The notes under the pieces were generated by a model. It was not told the origin of the DNA. It did no database searches and saw only the letters and a list, made by a program, of their open reading frames with translations. A stretch of 64,000 nucleotides of DNA. Source: Marisimplicoccus sp038147335 (GTDB lineage: Bacteria; Bacteroidota; Bacteroidia; Flavobacteriales; Flavobacteriaceae). Positions 50,501 through 58,946 of the stretch are shown in pieces (positions within the stretch are counted from its first letter, which is position 1; every line of letters begins with the position of its first letter). The stretch covers positions 1 through 64,000 of the forward strand of contig JAYQTK010000006.1 of assembly GCA_038147335.1 (NCBI GenBank). The letters are read 5' to 3'. Position numbers and translations under genes: made by a program.

Positions 50501-50962
50501 TCAATAAGAAATCACAATATCTGCTCCAGAGCTAATTTCAATTAATTGTTTAGGATAGCTCCAATTAACATTTGATAATTTAATAAGGAGCTCAGTGGAG
50601 TTATCTTGATTTACGCCATATGTTAGGAATGATCCCTCTGAAACATGAATAATGCCTCCATTTGATGAAAACTCAGTTAATAACGACTCCATTCTAAGAC
50701 TAAGTCTATCTGTATTACCTCCGTGAAAGGAAACATTATGAAGGTTTTGAATAATATCTTTCATAAGTATTTTAACGCCATCACCAGCAGCAAAAAAAAC
50801 TACATTATGACCTTGTTTTAAAGCTTCAGATGCAGTATTTACTGACATCATTGCTGCAGAAGGATTTATCATTGGATCAGATGTTAGTAGAACAAAATAA
50901 TTTTTAGCATCTTGCCCATAGATTGAAGCGGATATTAAAAGTGAGAAGAATATATGTTTCAT
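50501..50962 (-). CDS. Exported DsrE-like protein
   Basis: This 153-residue protein has a short signal peptide (MKHIFFSLLISASIYGQ) and a DsrE/DsrF-type Rossmann-like fold: NYFVLLTSDPMINPSAAMMS, ASEALKQGHNVVFFAAGDGV, then GADIVISY at the end. DsrE-fold proteins usually handle sulfur in the cytoplasm. Here an export signal is present and the usual conserved Cys is not seen, so the role is open. It stands alone, and no sulfur genes are adjacent. Confidence 0.72.
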   Translation of the reverse strand: MKHIFFSLLISASIYGQDAKNYFVLLTSDPMINPSAAMMSVNTASEALKQGHNVVFFAAGDGVKILMKDIIQNLHNVSFHGGNTDRLSLRMESLLTEFSSNGGIIHVSEGSFLTYGVNQDNSTELLIKLSNVNWSYPKQLIEISSGADIVISY

Positions 50963-51037
50963 GAAATATTAATTTGTAACTAAGTTAAGATTTATTTATT
51001 GAATTTATTTTTAATATTTTAAAAAATAAAATTAGTT

Positions 51038-51166
51038 CTATGTCAATAATTTATTGATATTATCGATTGTAGTTTGCAGTACTATTTGGTGAACAGAGTC
51101 TTTAGGGTTCATAATTTGCTCTTCTAGTCTTTCTAGCAGCTCGCCAATTGTGTTTTCTTTTGTCAT
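51038..51166 (-). CDS. Small acidic-N-terminus protein, 42 residues, coupled to the peptidase
   Basis: ATG 51166 overlaps the TGA of the M28 peptidase gene (ATGA). It opens a 42-codon frame, MTKENTIGELLERLEEQIMN, then PKDSVHQIVLQTTIDNINKL and LT, ending at TAG 51038-51040. It is predicted to form a helix pair. It is too short for common gene callers. The overlap argues for translation; the function is unknown and no family is recognised. Confidence 0.5.
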   Translation of the reverse strand: MTKENTIGELLERLEEQIMNPKDSVHQIVLQTTIDNINKLLT

Positions 51167-53263
51167 TTATCAAGATTATTAATTAATTCATTCATCTTTA
51201 AATTTAATGAGTTTACAGCTTCAGAGTACCTAGAGTCCCACTCTTCTAGCCTATCTGAAGCTTTTAATGCAATTTCATATTCTAATCCTGGCAAAATCCA
51301 TGCAGCATATCCACTAAATGGATCTGACGAGGCATAAAGAGATCTATACCATGAACCAAAATACATACCCTTTTCTGATATGAAACTTTTTTCTAAACCA
51401 ATCAATTGTTGATTTAAGTTTGAAAGATCTTTTTTTGAAAAATCCCCCTCAGCTAAATAAGACTTTATTTTTTGAGTTAGCTTTTCTGATGTTTGTTCAA
51501 GAGATTGAATTGCTTTAGAAGTAATGTTAAACCCATCAAAATCTTTATCATATAAATTAATTTTACTTTCTGCATTTGAAATATGCATTTTTAAATCTGA
51601 TGCATAACGATTTAAGTTATATGGAATAAGATCTCCATTAGCCATTCTAAGAGCCATAAGTCCTGCTACATGCTCTACCATAGAGCCCATTTGAAATTCA
51701 GGATCTACAAATCTTTCATAGAACCTAAAGCTATCATAGTTAGAGTGATAAACATTTGGTCCACCTGCTCCCCCACTCATGGAAGGAACACCAACATGCA
51801 TATAAAAAGCAATATGATCTGAACCACCTCCTAAATTTCCAATTGGAGGTTCATCTTGGTTGTTTCTGTTCCAGAATTCATATAATGTTTGATCTGTATA
51901 TGGGATATTTTACATCTTTTGAAGCTTCTACCAATAGTTTTTTTAGTGTCGGAGCAGATGAAGCTCCAAAACCTTTTCCGGATACAGCTCCATCAAAGTT
52001 CATATAAACAACACCCTTAGCGTTTAATTCATCCCTCATTTGTTCTACCCATTCAGTTGAACCTATAACACCATGCTCTTCTGCATCCCAGTGACCAATT
52101 AGGATTGATCTTTTTGGTGCATATCCTTCATCTTTCAATTTACCTAGTGTTTCACTTAAACTAAGAAGCATAGCTGTTCCACTACTTGGATCTGTTGCTC
52201 CAAAACCCCATGAATCAAGGTGACAACCTAGAATAATCCATTCATCTGGAAATTCACTTCCCTTTAGCATTCCAATTACATTTGTTGCACGTACAAAGTC
52301 TATTTTTTGATCAACTTTTAACCTAACTGTTAGAGAAGAGCCTCCTTCAAGTCTATAAGTAAATGGAAGCCCCCCTTGCCATGAAGAAGGAACTGGATTT
52401 CCTTTCATTTGACCTAATATTTTTTGTGCTTCACCGTATCCTATAGGGGTAACTGGTATTGTATGTAATTGAGCATCTTTTGGATCTAATCTCTTAATCT
52501 TCTTTTTACCATCTAAGGGTAATGCAGGCTCAAATGGAGTTAATGGATCACCTGTAAAGTCTGTTGTTAATAATGACCCTCTTTGGATGGTAGACGAGTT
52601 ATAAAATGGACCTTCTGGATATACGAGTCCTCTAGTAAAACCACTGTCTTTTGGATCAGTGTAAATAATTAAACCTGCAGCACCATTTGCCTCTGCAAAT
52701 TTAGCTTTATAGCCTCTAAAGTTTCCACCATATCTTGCTATTACGATTTTTCCCTTAACTTCTACTCCAAGTTCTTTTAACTGTTCAAAATCTTGCTTTC
52801 TACCATAATTAGCATAAACAACTTCTGCAGTTACATCCCCACTTCCAGAAAAAGCGTTCCAACCTTTCCAAAGCTCAGGATCCTCTGAGAATGGATCACC
52901 TTGAATTACATCTTCCTTTTGATTTAAAACATCTCTGGAAGGTGTAACAATTTCTATAAGTGATTTACCCGGCTTATTTGGCAGGTATACATCATATGGA
53001 TAATTAGTTACTTTGAAACCTGCATCATCCATAATCTGTCCGATGTATCTGATGACTTCAGCATTTCCTTCACTTCCTACAACATGGGGTCTTTCAGTAA
53101 GTTTTTTTAAATGTTTTTTAAATGAATACTTATCTATTTTATTGGAAAATATTTCTTCTGCCTTAACTTGCTTGTTCCATGAATCAGAAGAGTATCCTTC
53201 GTATTGTGAATTTGAAAAATGAATTGCAAAAAAAGCAATTAAGAGTGATAAAAAATTTTTCAT
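51163..53263 (-). pseudogene. M28 glutamate-carboxypeptidase-II-like peptidase, one-base insertion
   Basis: The exported enzyme (signal MKNFLSLLIAFFAIHFSNSQ) has a PA domain (about residues 130-290) and an M28 zinc peptidase core. The core shows LGCHLDSWGFGATDPSSGTA, HWDAEEHGVIGSTEW and, after the break, GSDHIAF. A dimerisation-like C-terminal domain ends NSLNLKMNELINNL. One extra G in GGG at 51902-51904 shifts the frame. Removing it gives VKYPYTDQTLYEFWNRNN and a single protein of about 700 residues. It would digest peptides, probably N-acetylated dipeptides, outside the cell. Confidence 0.85.
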
Positions 53264-53281
53264 TGTATTATTTATTTGTGT

Positions 53282-53632
53282 TTAATCTATTCTGGTTATT
53301 TGCATCTGTAGTTCAACTGTTTCACCATTGACAATCAAAAATTGGTCAAGAAAAGTTTTTCTACCATCACTATATAAAGTATAATAGGATTCTTCAACTG
53401 GAGATTCTATCTCTGGATAAATATATTTTTTATTATCAATCTCCTCTGTTTTTAAGATTTTAAGTGATAAAGGAGGACGTCTTCTATATGTAAATGAAAT
53501 TGAATCATTATCTATCATAACCTTGGAGTTAAAAAGTCTAACATTAAAACCGTTTAACTTTGTTATTTTGTATTCTTGACTTTGAGAAAAACTGGTGATA
53601 AATATTGCCAATAGAATAAGAATATTCCTCAT
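53282..53632 (-). CDS. Exported hypothetical protein, 116 residues
   Basis: This protein has a signal peptide (MRNILILLAIFITSFSQSQ) and a beta-rich mature part (EYKITKLNGFNVRLFNSKVM, DSISFTYRRRPPLSLKILK, DQFLIVNGETVELQMQITRI). I do not recognise the family. It lies 18 bases upstream of the peptidase gene in the same direction, so it may be its operon partner. It is divergent from the gene at 53670. Confidence 0.6.
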   Translation of the reverse strand: MRNILILLAIFITSFSQSQEYKITKLNGFNVRLFNSKVMIDNDSISFTYRRRPPLSLKILKTEEIDNKKYIYPEIESPVEESYYTLYSDGRKTFLDQFLIVNGETVELQMQITRID

Positions 53633-53669
53633 GTCACTAATTTAATAATTTTTAAATTGCTTATTGTAA

Positions 53670-54098
53670 ATGAGAACAAGATTTAAAGTAATTCTGATAG
53701 TATTCTTATGTATTGGTATTTATATGTTTAGTAAATGGAATATCGTTAATAACGAAACAGTTAATTCAGATGAAAATATTGGTAGTATCTCAATACTTGA
53801 ATATCCAACTTATGAAGAATTTAAGAGATGGGTAAAAATTGATTCTCAATACATAAGGGTAAATTCTGCAAGGAGATACTTTGAGAATTTTACATCTGAT
53901 GATTTTTTTACTTTAGAAAGTAATAAAAATAAATTCAAAGAAATCACTTGGTTAAAAATGGCTGAATATCAAAAAAGATATTCAGAGCTAACAGACTTAT
54001 ATAAAACTTATGAGACAGAGTATATTGACTCACTTATCTTCACTGAATATCCTGAAATTAAAGAGTTTTTAGATGATATTTTTAAATTGAATTATTAA
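53670..54098 (+). CDS. Membrane-anchored protein, paralogue of the 45.1 kb lipoprotein
   Basis: This 142-residue protein has one N-terminal span (FKVILIVFLCIGIYMFSKW) instead of a lipid anchor. The motifs EEFKRWVKIDSQYIRV and KFKEITWLKMAEYQKRYSEL match those of the lipoprotein at 45084-45473, showing a shared unknown family. The rest is acidic and helical (LIFTEYPEIKEFLDDIFKL). It converges on the small membrane protein gene with 2 bases between the stops. Confidence 0.65.
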   Translation: MRTRFKVILIVFLCIGIYMFSKWNIVNNETVNSDENIGSISILEYPTYEEFKRWVKIDSQYIRVNSARRYFENFTSDDFFTLESNKNKFKEITWLKMAEYQKRYSELTDLYKTYETEYIDSLIFTEYPEIKEFLDDIFKLNY

Positions 54099-54100
54099 AT

Positions 54101-54283
54101 TCAATTATATACATTAACTACTAACCACGCTAAAAGACAAAATAATAATAGAAAAATCAGCCAGGTGAAAATTTTATTAATCTTTATTTTATTAGAATAG
54201 TTTAACCATAGAAAAGGAATTGCTATAGATACACAAAGTACGACACCAAGAAAAACTAAATCAAAAAACTCCTTTAGGCTCAT
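54101..54283 (-). CDS. Small two-span membrane protein, 60 residues
   Basis: The protein reads as two hydrophobic spans, FFDLVFLGVVLCVSIAIPFL and IFTWLIFLLLFCLLAWLVVN, with a basic loop (NYSNKIKINK) between them. The positive-inside pattern and helix lengths look like a real small inner-membrane protein. No family is recognised. It stands between a convergent gene and a weakly supported gene, so its status is moderately certain. Confidence 0.45.
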   Translation of the reverse strand: MSLKEFFDLVFLGVVLCVSIAIPFLWLNYSNKIKINKIFTWLIFLLLFCLLAWLVVNVYN

Positions 54284-54356
54284 ATATCAAATTTTAAAAT
54301 ACCCATTAAATATTATTGTCTTTTCTCCACTGTTCATATTTTATAGTTTTAAAAAT

Positions 54357-54680
54357 TTATTCATATTTCAATGATATAAAATTATTGGGGAAATTTTTTA
54401 AATTTAAGTAGAGAGGATATATTTTTATTCTTATAACTATACACTTAGAAGTATAAAATAATTGAGACAGAAAACAAGAGAAAAAAGTGTATATCCTATA
54501 AACTTCTTCATCGGTGGTAATTCCATGTATATCCTTTTCTCCAAAGCCTAGATCGGCTATTTTTTTTGTTATTTCAAATATCTTTTTCATTGTTTCTTTT
54601 CTATTATCTACACCTTTTGTATCTATATGGTTATCTAATGATAGTAGATATTCAAACTTTAGTTTATCTGGAATTTCCAT
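54357..54680 (-). CDS. Hypothetical protein, 107 residues, doubtful C-terminus
   Basis: An ATG at 54680, 7 bases after the esterase stop, opens MEIPDKLKFEYLLSLDNHID and continues NRKETMKKIFEITKKIADLG and FGEKDIHGITTDEEVYRIY, which looks like a coherent helical protein. The remaining residues (TFFSCFLSQLFYTSKCIVIR onwards) are cysteine- and isoleucine-rich and unlike it. The reading frame may therefore be broken near 54490. The in-frame part upstream of 54680 is a shadow of the esterase. Confidence 0.4.
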   Translation of the reverse strand: MEIPDKLKFEYLLSLDNHIDTKGVDNRKETMKKIFEITKKIADLGFGEKDIHGITTDEEVYRIYTFFSCFLSQLFYTSKCIVIRIKIYPLYLNLKNFPNNFISLKYE

Positions 54681-54687
54681 TTTATAA

Positions 54688-55640
54688 TTATTTTGAATGT
54701 TTTGAAAAAAAGTCCCATAGCAAGGTACTTGTTTTAAAGTTATCGTCAGAGCTGTAGTCCCACCAATGACCACCATTAATTATTTTATAATGTACAACTT
54801 CACTATTGTTTTCATCTGATTCATAAGTATATTTTTCAAAATTTACATTAACAGAACTATTATTAAACTCTGAGTATATTGAAGTGCTTCCTAAGTTTTC
54901 TATAACCTCATCATTATTAGATCTATTATGGGATTTCCAAAAATCTAAAACTTCTTCAACACTTTTAAATTCACCCTCATTATAACCATTGTATCCAACT
55001 ACCCCATCTGATGTTCCATGAATTTTCAATATTGGAATTGGTGAAGATGGATTACAGCTATTAAATGTTTCATTGAGCATTGTTCCAGCAACATCCCCAA
55101 TAGCAGCAATAATGTTTTCTGTATTACAAGCTAAAAAATGAGAGAACATTCCACCATTAGAATATCCAATTACATAGACTCTATTAAGGTCAATCAAATT
55201 ATCTTGATTTATTCATCTAGTAACACCTTAAAAAAACCAATATCATCTGCACTACTTTTATTTACAAACGATCTTGATGATGAACTTGGAGGTGCAGCAT
55301 TCCAGTGAGAAGCACCTGCTGGAAGGTTAGATCCTTGAGGATAGACTAAAATCACCCCATTATTATCTGCAATTTCAACTAAATCAGTTTGACTAAAAAA
55401 CTGAGAGGCTTGACCTAGATATCCATGGAAATTAAAAATTACAGGAAGGTTTTGACGATTATCTATATTATTTGGAATGTATAATAAATACTCTCTACTT
55501 AAACCACCATGCTGAATATAATTAGTTGAAAGACCTTCATAGAAAGCAAAACCAGAATAATTTTCTTTAGATTTATTATCTACGTCAGACTTGGAACAGC
55601 TAATTATTAGCAATAATATGACAACAAAGATCTTCTTCAT
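54688..55640 (-). pseudogene. PHB-depolymerase-like (LpqC) lipoprotein esterase, one-base deletion
   Basis: This exported alpha/beta hydrolase starts with a lipoprotein signal (MKKIFVVILLLIISC). It has LPVIFNFHGYLGQASQF (oxyanion) and ILVYPQGSNLPAGASHWNAA, then a TAA at 55206-55208. Adding one A beside AA (plus-strand TT at 55212-55213) joins DEINQDNLIDLNRVYVIGYSNGGMFSHFL, with nucleophile Ser, then KIHGTSDGVVGYNG (Asp) and NGGHWWDYS (His). The whole protein is 317 residues with a complete triad. It matches the feruloyl esterase / PHB depolymerase family; the substrate is unknown. Confidence 0.82.
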
Positions 55641-55657
55641 TGAAATAAAAGTAATAA

Positions 55658-56428
55658 CTAAAATTTAAGGTGTCTTACAGTTTCAGCGTTATTCTGTAAT
55701 TTTCTTAAAGAATCAACACCAATCTCAATATGTTTTCTATCATATTGTTTTGAGTTAATCTCATCTTTTTCCAGAGTTTTTACACCTTCAGGAAACATTG
55801 GAGAATCAGAGACTAAAAGAAATGCACCAACTGGAATCTTGTTATGAAACCCAACTGTAAAAAGAGTAGCAGTTTCCATATCAATTGCATATGCTCTAGT
55901 CTTTTTTATATAATCCTTAAATTTTTTATCATACTCCCAGACTCTTCTATTAGTAGTATAAACAGTTCCTGTCCAGTAATCCGTGGTATGTTCTCTTATT
56001 GTAGTAGAAATTGCTTTTTGAAGAGCAAAAGAAGGCATTGCAGGAACCTCAGGAGGAAAGTAATCATTTGAAGTACCATCACCTCTAATAGCTCCAATTG
56101 GAAGAATAAAGTCTCCAATATCAATTCTTTTCTTAAGTCCACCACATTTTCCTAAAAACAGCACAGCTTTTGGTCTAATAGCAGACAATAGATCCATTAT
56201 TGTTGCTGCATTAGGACTCCCCATACCAAAATTTATTATCGTTATATTATCTGAGGTTGCTGATGGCATATTTTTATCAATACCATGAACTCTACAGTTC
56301 ATAACATCTGAAAAAATATCTACATACTTGTCAAAGTTTGTAAGTAAAATATACTCTCCAAAATTCTTTAATTCAAGTCCTGTGTACCTAACTAGCCAAT
56401 TATCAACAATTTCTGATTTGGTTTTCAT
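55658..56428 (-). CDS. AMP nucleosidase, short Bacteroidota type
   Basis: This 256-residue enzyme splits AMP to adenine and ribose-5-phosphate. It is a nucleoside phosphorylase-fold protein with INFGMGSPNAATIMDLLSAI, FLGKCGGLKKRIDIGDFILP, and YAIDMETATLFTVGF near residue 190, the substrate-binding Met-Glu region. It lacks the N-terminal regulatory domain of the E. coli enzyme, as usual in this phylum. It is divergent from the NTF2-like lipoprotein gene and lies 17 bases upstream of the esterase gene. Confidence 0.9.
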   Translation of the reverse strand: MKTKSEIVDNWLVRYTGLELKNFGEYILLTNFDKYVDIFSDVMNCRVHGIDKNMPSATSDNITIINFGMGSPNAATIMDLLSAIRPKAVLFLGKCGGLKKRIDIGDFILPIGAIRGDGTSNDYFPPEVPAMPSFALQKAISTTIREHTTDYWTGTVYTTNRRVWEYDKKFKDYIKKTRAYAIDMETATLFTVGFHNKIPVGAFLLVSDSPMFPEGVKTLEKDEINSKQYDRKHIEIGVDSLRKLQNNAETVRHLKF

Positions 56429-56516
56429 TTTACAAAGTTAGAAAATTAACACTAGCATCTAGTTAAAGTAATTAATCAATAGTTTTATCATATATTTAAG
56501 TATTAAATCAATTAAC

Positions 56517-57017
56517 ATGAAAAAAATAACATATATTTTATTTACAATTCTATTAGTATCATGTCAAAATGCAACAACTGATGAAAATCCTTGGAACGGT
56601 ATTGTAACTTCAGATGATGAAAAAACTGAAATAGTTAGATCATTAGGAGAAGCATATACGCAAGGTAAGTTTGAAGCTGCATCTGAATATTTTACTGAGG
56701 ATGGTAAACATTATTTTAATACAATTGAATACTCAACACAAGAGATAATTGATGGTTATAATTATCATTCTGTACTCTGGGATTCAATTCAACACATTGA
56801 ACCTGCTTTAACAACAATTCAATTCAATGAAGGAAGTACTTTCACACTTCAATGGGCTGATTGGTCTGGTATATCAAAAACTACAGGTGAAAAAGCAGAA
56901 TCAACATTTCATTGCTGGTGGCAATGGGAAAACGATAAAATTATTTCAACTAAATGTTATATCGATTCTCCTCTAATCACTAATGAAATGGCTTTATATG
57001 AAGCCGCTAACAATTAA
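56517..57017 (+). CDS. NTF2-like (SnoaL-type) lipoprotein
   Basis: This 166-residue protein has a lipoprotein signal (MKKITYILFTILLVSC, Cys16) and an NTF2-like cone fold: LGEAYTQGKFEAASEYFTED at the helix 1-2 position, EIIDGYNYHSVLWDSI, and STFHCWWQWENDKIISTKCY near the end. It probably binds a small hydrophobic ligand at the cell surface or periplasm. It looks like the protein at 62773 in type. The upstream sequence carries CATATATT and AATTAAC as in two other genes here. A hairpin terminator follows. Confidence 0.72.
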   Translation: MKKITYILFTILLVSCQNATTDENPWNGIVTSDDEKTEIVRSLGEAYTQGKFEAASEYFTEDGKHYFNTIEYSTQEIIDGYNYHSVLWDSIQHIEPALTTIQFNEGSTFTLQWADWSGISKTTGEKAESTFHCWWQWENDKIISTKCYIDSPLITNEMALYEAANN

Positions 57018-57021
57018 AATA

Positions 57022-57050
57022 AAAGCCCTCTAAGGAGGGCTTTCTTTTTA
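57022..57050. terminator. Bidirectional intrinsic terminator
   Basis: AAAGCCCTC (57022-57030) pairs with GAGGGCTTT (57035-57043) around a 4-base loop. T-rich tracts follow on both strands. It separates the converging NTF2-like and tocopherol-cyclase-family genes. Confidence 0.85.
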
Positions 57051-57058
57051 TTTACAGA

Positions 57059-58033
57059 TCACTTAATAAGCATTTCATATTTTCCAGCTACTTCAATGCC
57101 CGCAGATTTACCTATATCTTTTAATAAGACTCTTTTTTTCTTTTTATCATATAATTCCACCTCGATACTAGCTCTCATACTCTCATCAATTCTTCCATCC
57201 ATAAAACCAGAGATAGGAGCAGCAAGAGTAGTCGCTTTTTCTCTATGAGCAAGAATTCTCAGTAAATATGAGCTATTCTCCATTTCAATTTTAACTTTAT
57301 CAATAGATATTTCACACTTATTTACTTTAGTGCTATTATATGTTGTGAACTCAATTAACTTATCATCAATTAATACACCTGCAATATGACCAATAAAAGA
57401 ACTTCTCATCCAAGGTATGATTGCAATTGATGATTTTAAAGAAATATTGGATTTTGAAAAATGATTACTCTGCATCCATATATAAGCTTTGGGAAATGAA
57501 TGTCCCCAATCTTTTTCCATGTAACCTTTTCCTTTGATAAAGGAAATATCTTCATTATTATACTTTAAAGATCCTAAAATATCATGATTCATACTTACAA
57601 TACCATGGTAACATTCCATGAATGGGATAAATGAATATGGCCCCATAATCCCGGGTGATAGAAAAGAATTTGACCATGGAGATAAATTTTTAAATTTTAA
57701 ATCTCCTTTTATTTCTGGCAAATCAAGTGAAATTTCATCTCTACTAAAATAATTCTTGCCTATTTTAAGACTATGTCTCCTAGGTGTAGGTTTAAATTCT
57801 TCAGCTTTAAATTTATGGTATTTTGCAATATTATTAATGCCATCTAAAACCTGAATGAAGGATTGTTTATTTCCATTTTTATCCATTGCAATGCCTGGTA
57901 TAATAGCAAAAGCAGAAGTTTGGGACTCATTTACAATTTTGTAATACCATCCTTCAAAAAATTTTTTACTCCTACCCCATCCATGATAAACATGAGGATT
58001 CCAAATTGCATGAATTCTATGGAATTGATTCAT
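57059..58033 (-). CDS. Tocopherol-cyclase-family protein
   Basis: This 324-residue protein carries HGWGRSKKFFEGWYYKIV near the N-terminus and SFIPFMECYHGIVSM, EKDWGHSFPKAYIWMQSNHF and APISGFMDGRIDESM further on. These are the hallmarks of the plant tocopherol cyclase-like domain. Bacterial members have no proven function, and other enzymes for tocopherol are not visible. No signal peptide is seen. It is divergent from the plug-like lipoprotein gene, with 36 bases between starts. Confidence 0.78.
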   Translation of the reverse strand: MNQFHRIHAIWNPHVYHGWGRSKKFFEGWYYKIVNESQTSAFAIIPGIAMDKNGNKQSFIQVLDGINNIAKYHKFKAEEFKPTPRRHSLKIGKNYFSRDEISLDLPEIKGDLKFKNLSPWSNSFLSPGIMGPYSFIPFMECYHGIVSMNHDILGSLKYNNEDISFIKGKGYMEKDWGHSFPKAYIWMQSNHFSKSNISLKSSIAIIPWMRSSFIGHIAGVLIDDKLIEFTTYNSTKVNKCEISIDKVKIEMENSSYLLRILAHREKATTLAAPISGFMDGRIDESMRASIEVELYDKKKKRVLLKDIGKSAGIEVAGKYEMLIK

Positions 58034-58069
58034 TTTATATATATTTATGTTTACCTCAATTTAATCAAA

Positions 58070-58372
58070 ATGCTAAAAGAAAAAATTCATTCATATGTTA
58101 AAGTAATAATTTACAGTTTAACCACTTTATTTTTAATACTTGCATGTGAAATTGGAACAAACAATGAATCCTTAAATTTAAGATCAAATTTCTCGAGTGA
58201 AGACCCACTAATAATAGTTGATGGACAAGAAGTAATTAATAGAAACATTATCGATAGTTTAAACCCAGAAGAAATTGAGAGAGTAGATGTACTAAAGGAT
58301 AGTGCTGCATACATTAAATATGGAGATAAAGGAAAAAATGGAGTAATTGAAATTATTACTAAAAATGAGTAA
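58070..58372 (+). CDS. Stand-alone TonB-plug-like lipoprotein
   Basis: Started at ATG 58070, this 100-residue protein has a signal and lipobox (HSYVKVIIYSLTTLFLILAC, Cys25). One segment matches the plug domain of TonB receptors: DPLIIVDGQEVINRNIIDSL, NPEEIERVDVLKDSAAYIKY and GDKGKNGVIEIITKN. No carboxypeptidase-like domain or barrel is attached, and no truncated barrel follows. Upstream, TATATTTA (58040-58047) is a one-mismatch -7 element. Its stop overlaps the next gene's ATG by 8 bases. It may bind TonB or a receptor as a free plug-like protein. Confidence 0.75.
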   Translation: MLKEKIHSYVKVIIYSLTTLFLILACEIGTNNESLNLRSNFSSEDPLIIVDGQEVINRNIIDSLNPEEIERVDVLKDSAAYIKYGDKGKNGVIEIITKNE

Positions 58373-58937
58373 ACTTTTAGATAAAAAACCTGCGCTACTT
58401 TTAGTAGATATTCAAAAAGCATTTTTAGACAAGGATTATCCTGGAAATAAAAGAAACAATCTTGACGCGGAGTTAATCTGCGGAAAAATTTTAAAAAAAT
58501 GGAGAGAGCTTGGTTTGAAAGTAATTCATGTACGACATAGCTCAACTAACCCGGAGTCTATGCTTCATGAATCAAAACCTGGATTTGAATTCAACGATCA
58601 TGTGAAACCAATAAATGATGAAATGGTACTGACAAAAAAAGTGAACAGTGCATTTATAGGTACTGGTTTAAATGAGATATTAAAAAAATCAAAAATTGAA
58701 ACTGTAGTAATTGTTGGGATGACAACAAATCATTGTATATCAACAACAGTTAGAATGTCCGGTAATCTGGGATATGAAACTTATTTAATCTCAGATTCAA
58801 CAGCATGCTACAATACTATAGGTTTAGATGGAAAAGAAATTGACTGTAATGTGATATTTAAGTCAGCAATGGCAAGCTTGAAAAATGAGTTTGCAGAGAT
58901 TATAAGTTCAAAAGAACTTTTTAGTTTAGTAACTTAA
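58365..58937 (+). CDS. Isochorismatase-like cysteine hydrolase
   Basis: This 190-residue enzyme has the family triad: Asp in ALLLVDIQKAF, Lys in LTKKVNSAFIGTGL and Cys in GMTTNHCISTT, which may act on amides such as nicotinamide or related compounds. The rest (HVRHSSTNPESML, YLISDSTACY) fits the isochorismatase-like family. Its ATG lies in the overlap ATGAGTAA with the plug-like gene, so translation is linked. The frame is open upstream to 58347, but that would overlap more. The substrate is unknown. Confidence 0.85.
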   Translation: MSKLLDKKPALLLVDIQKAFLDKDYPGNKRNNLDAELICGKILKKWRELGLKVIHVRHSSTNPESMLHESKPGFEFNDHVKPINDEMVLTKKVNSAFIGTGLNEILKKSKIETVVIVGMTTNHCISTTVRMSGNLGYETYLISDSTACYNTIGLDGKEIDCNVIFKSAMASLKNEFAEIISSKELFSLVT

Positions 58938-58946
58938 TTTTTAAGA

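Noticed and set aside
54689..54776. N-terminal extension of the 54.4 kb hypothetical protein
   Set aside because: These bases code for the end of the esterase on the same strand in another frame. The internal ATG 54680 is the better start.
57863..58069. Long N-terminus of the plug-like protein
   Set aside because: It lies antisense to the tocopherol-cyclase-family gene and has no meaningful composition. The lipoprotein signal begins at ATG 58070.
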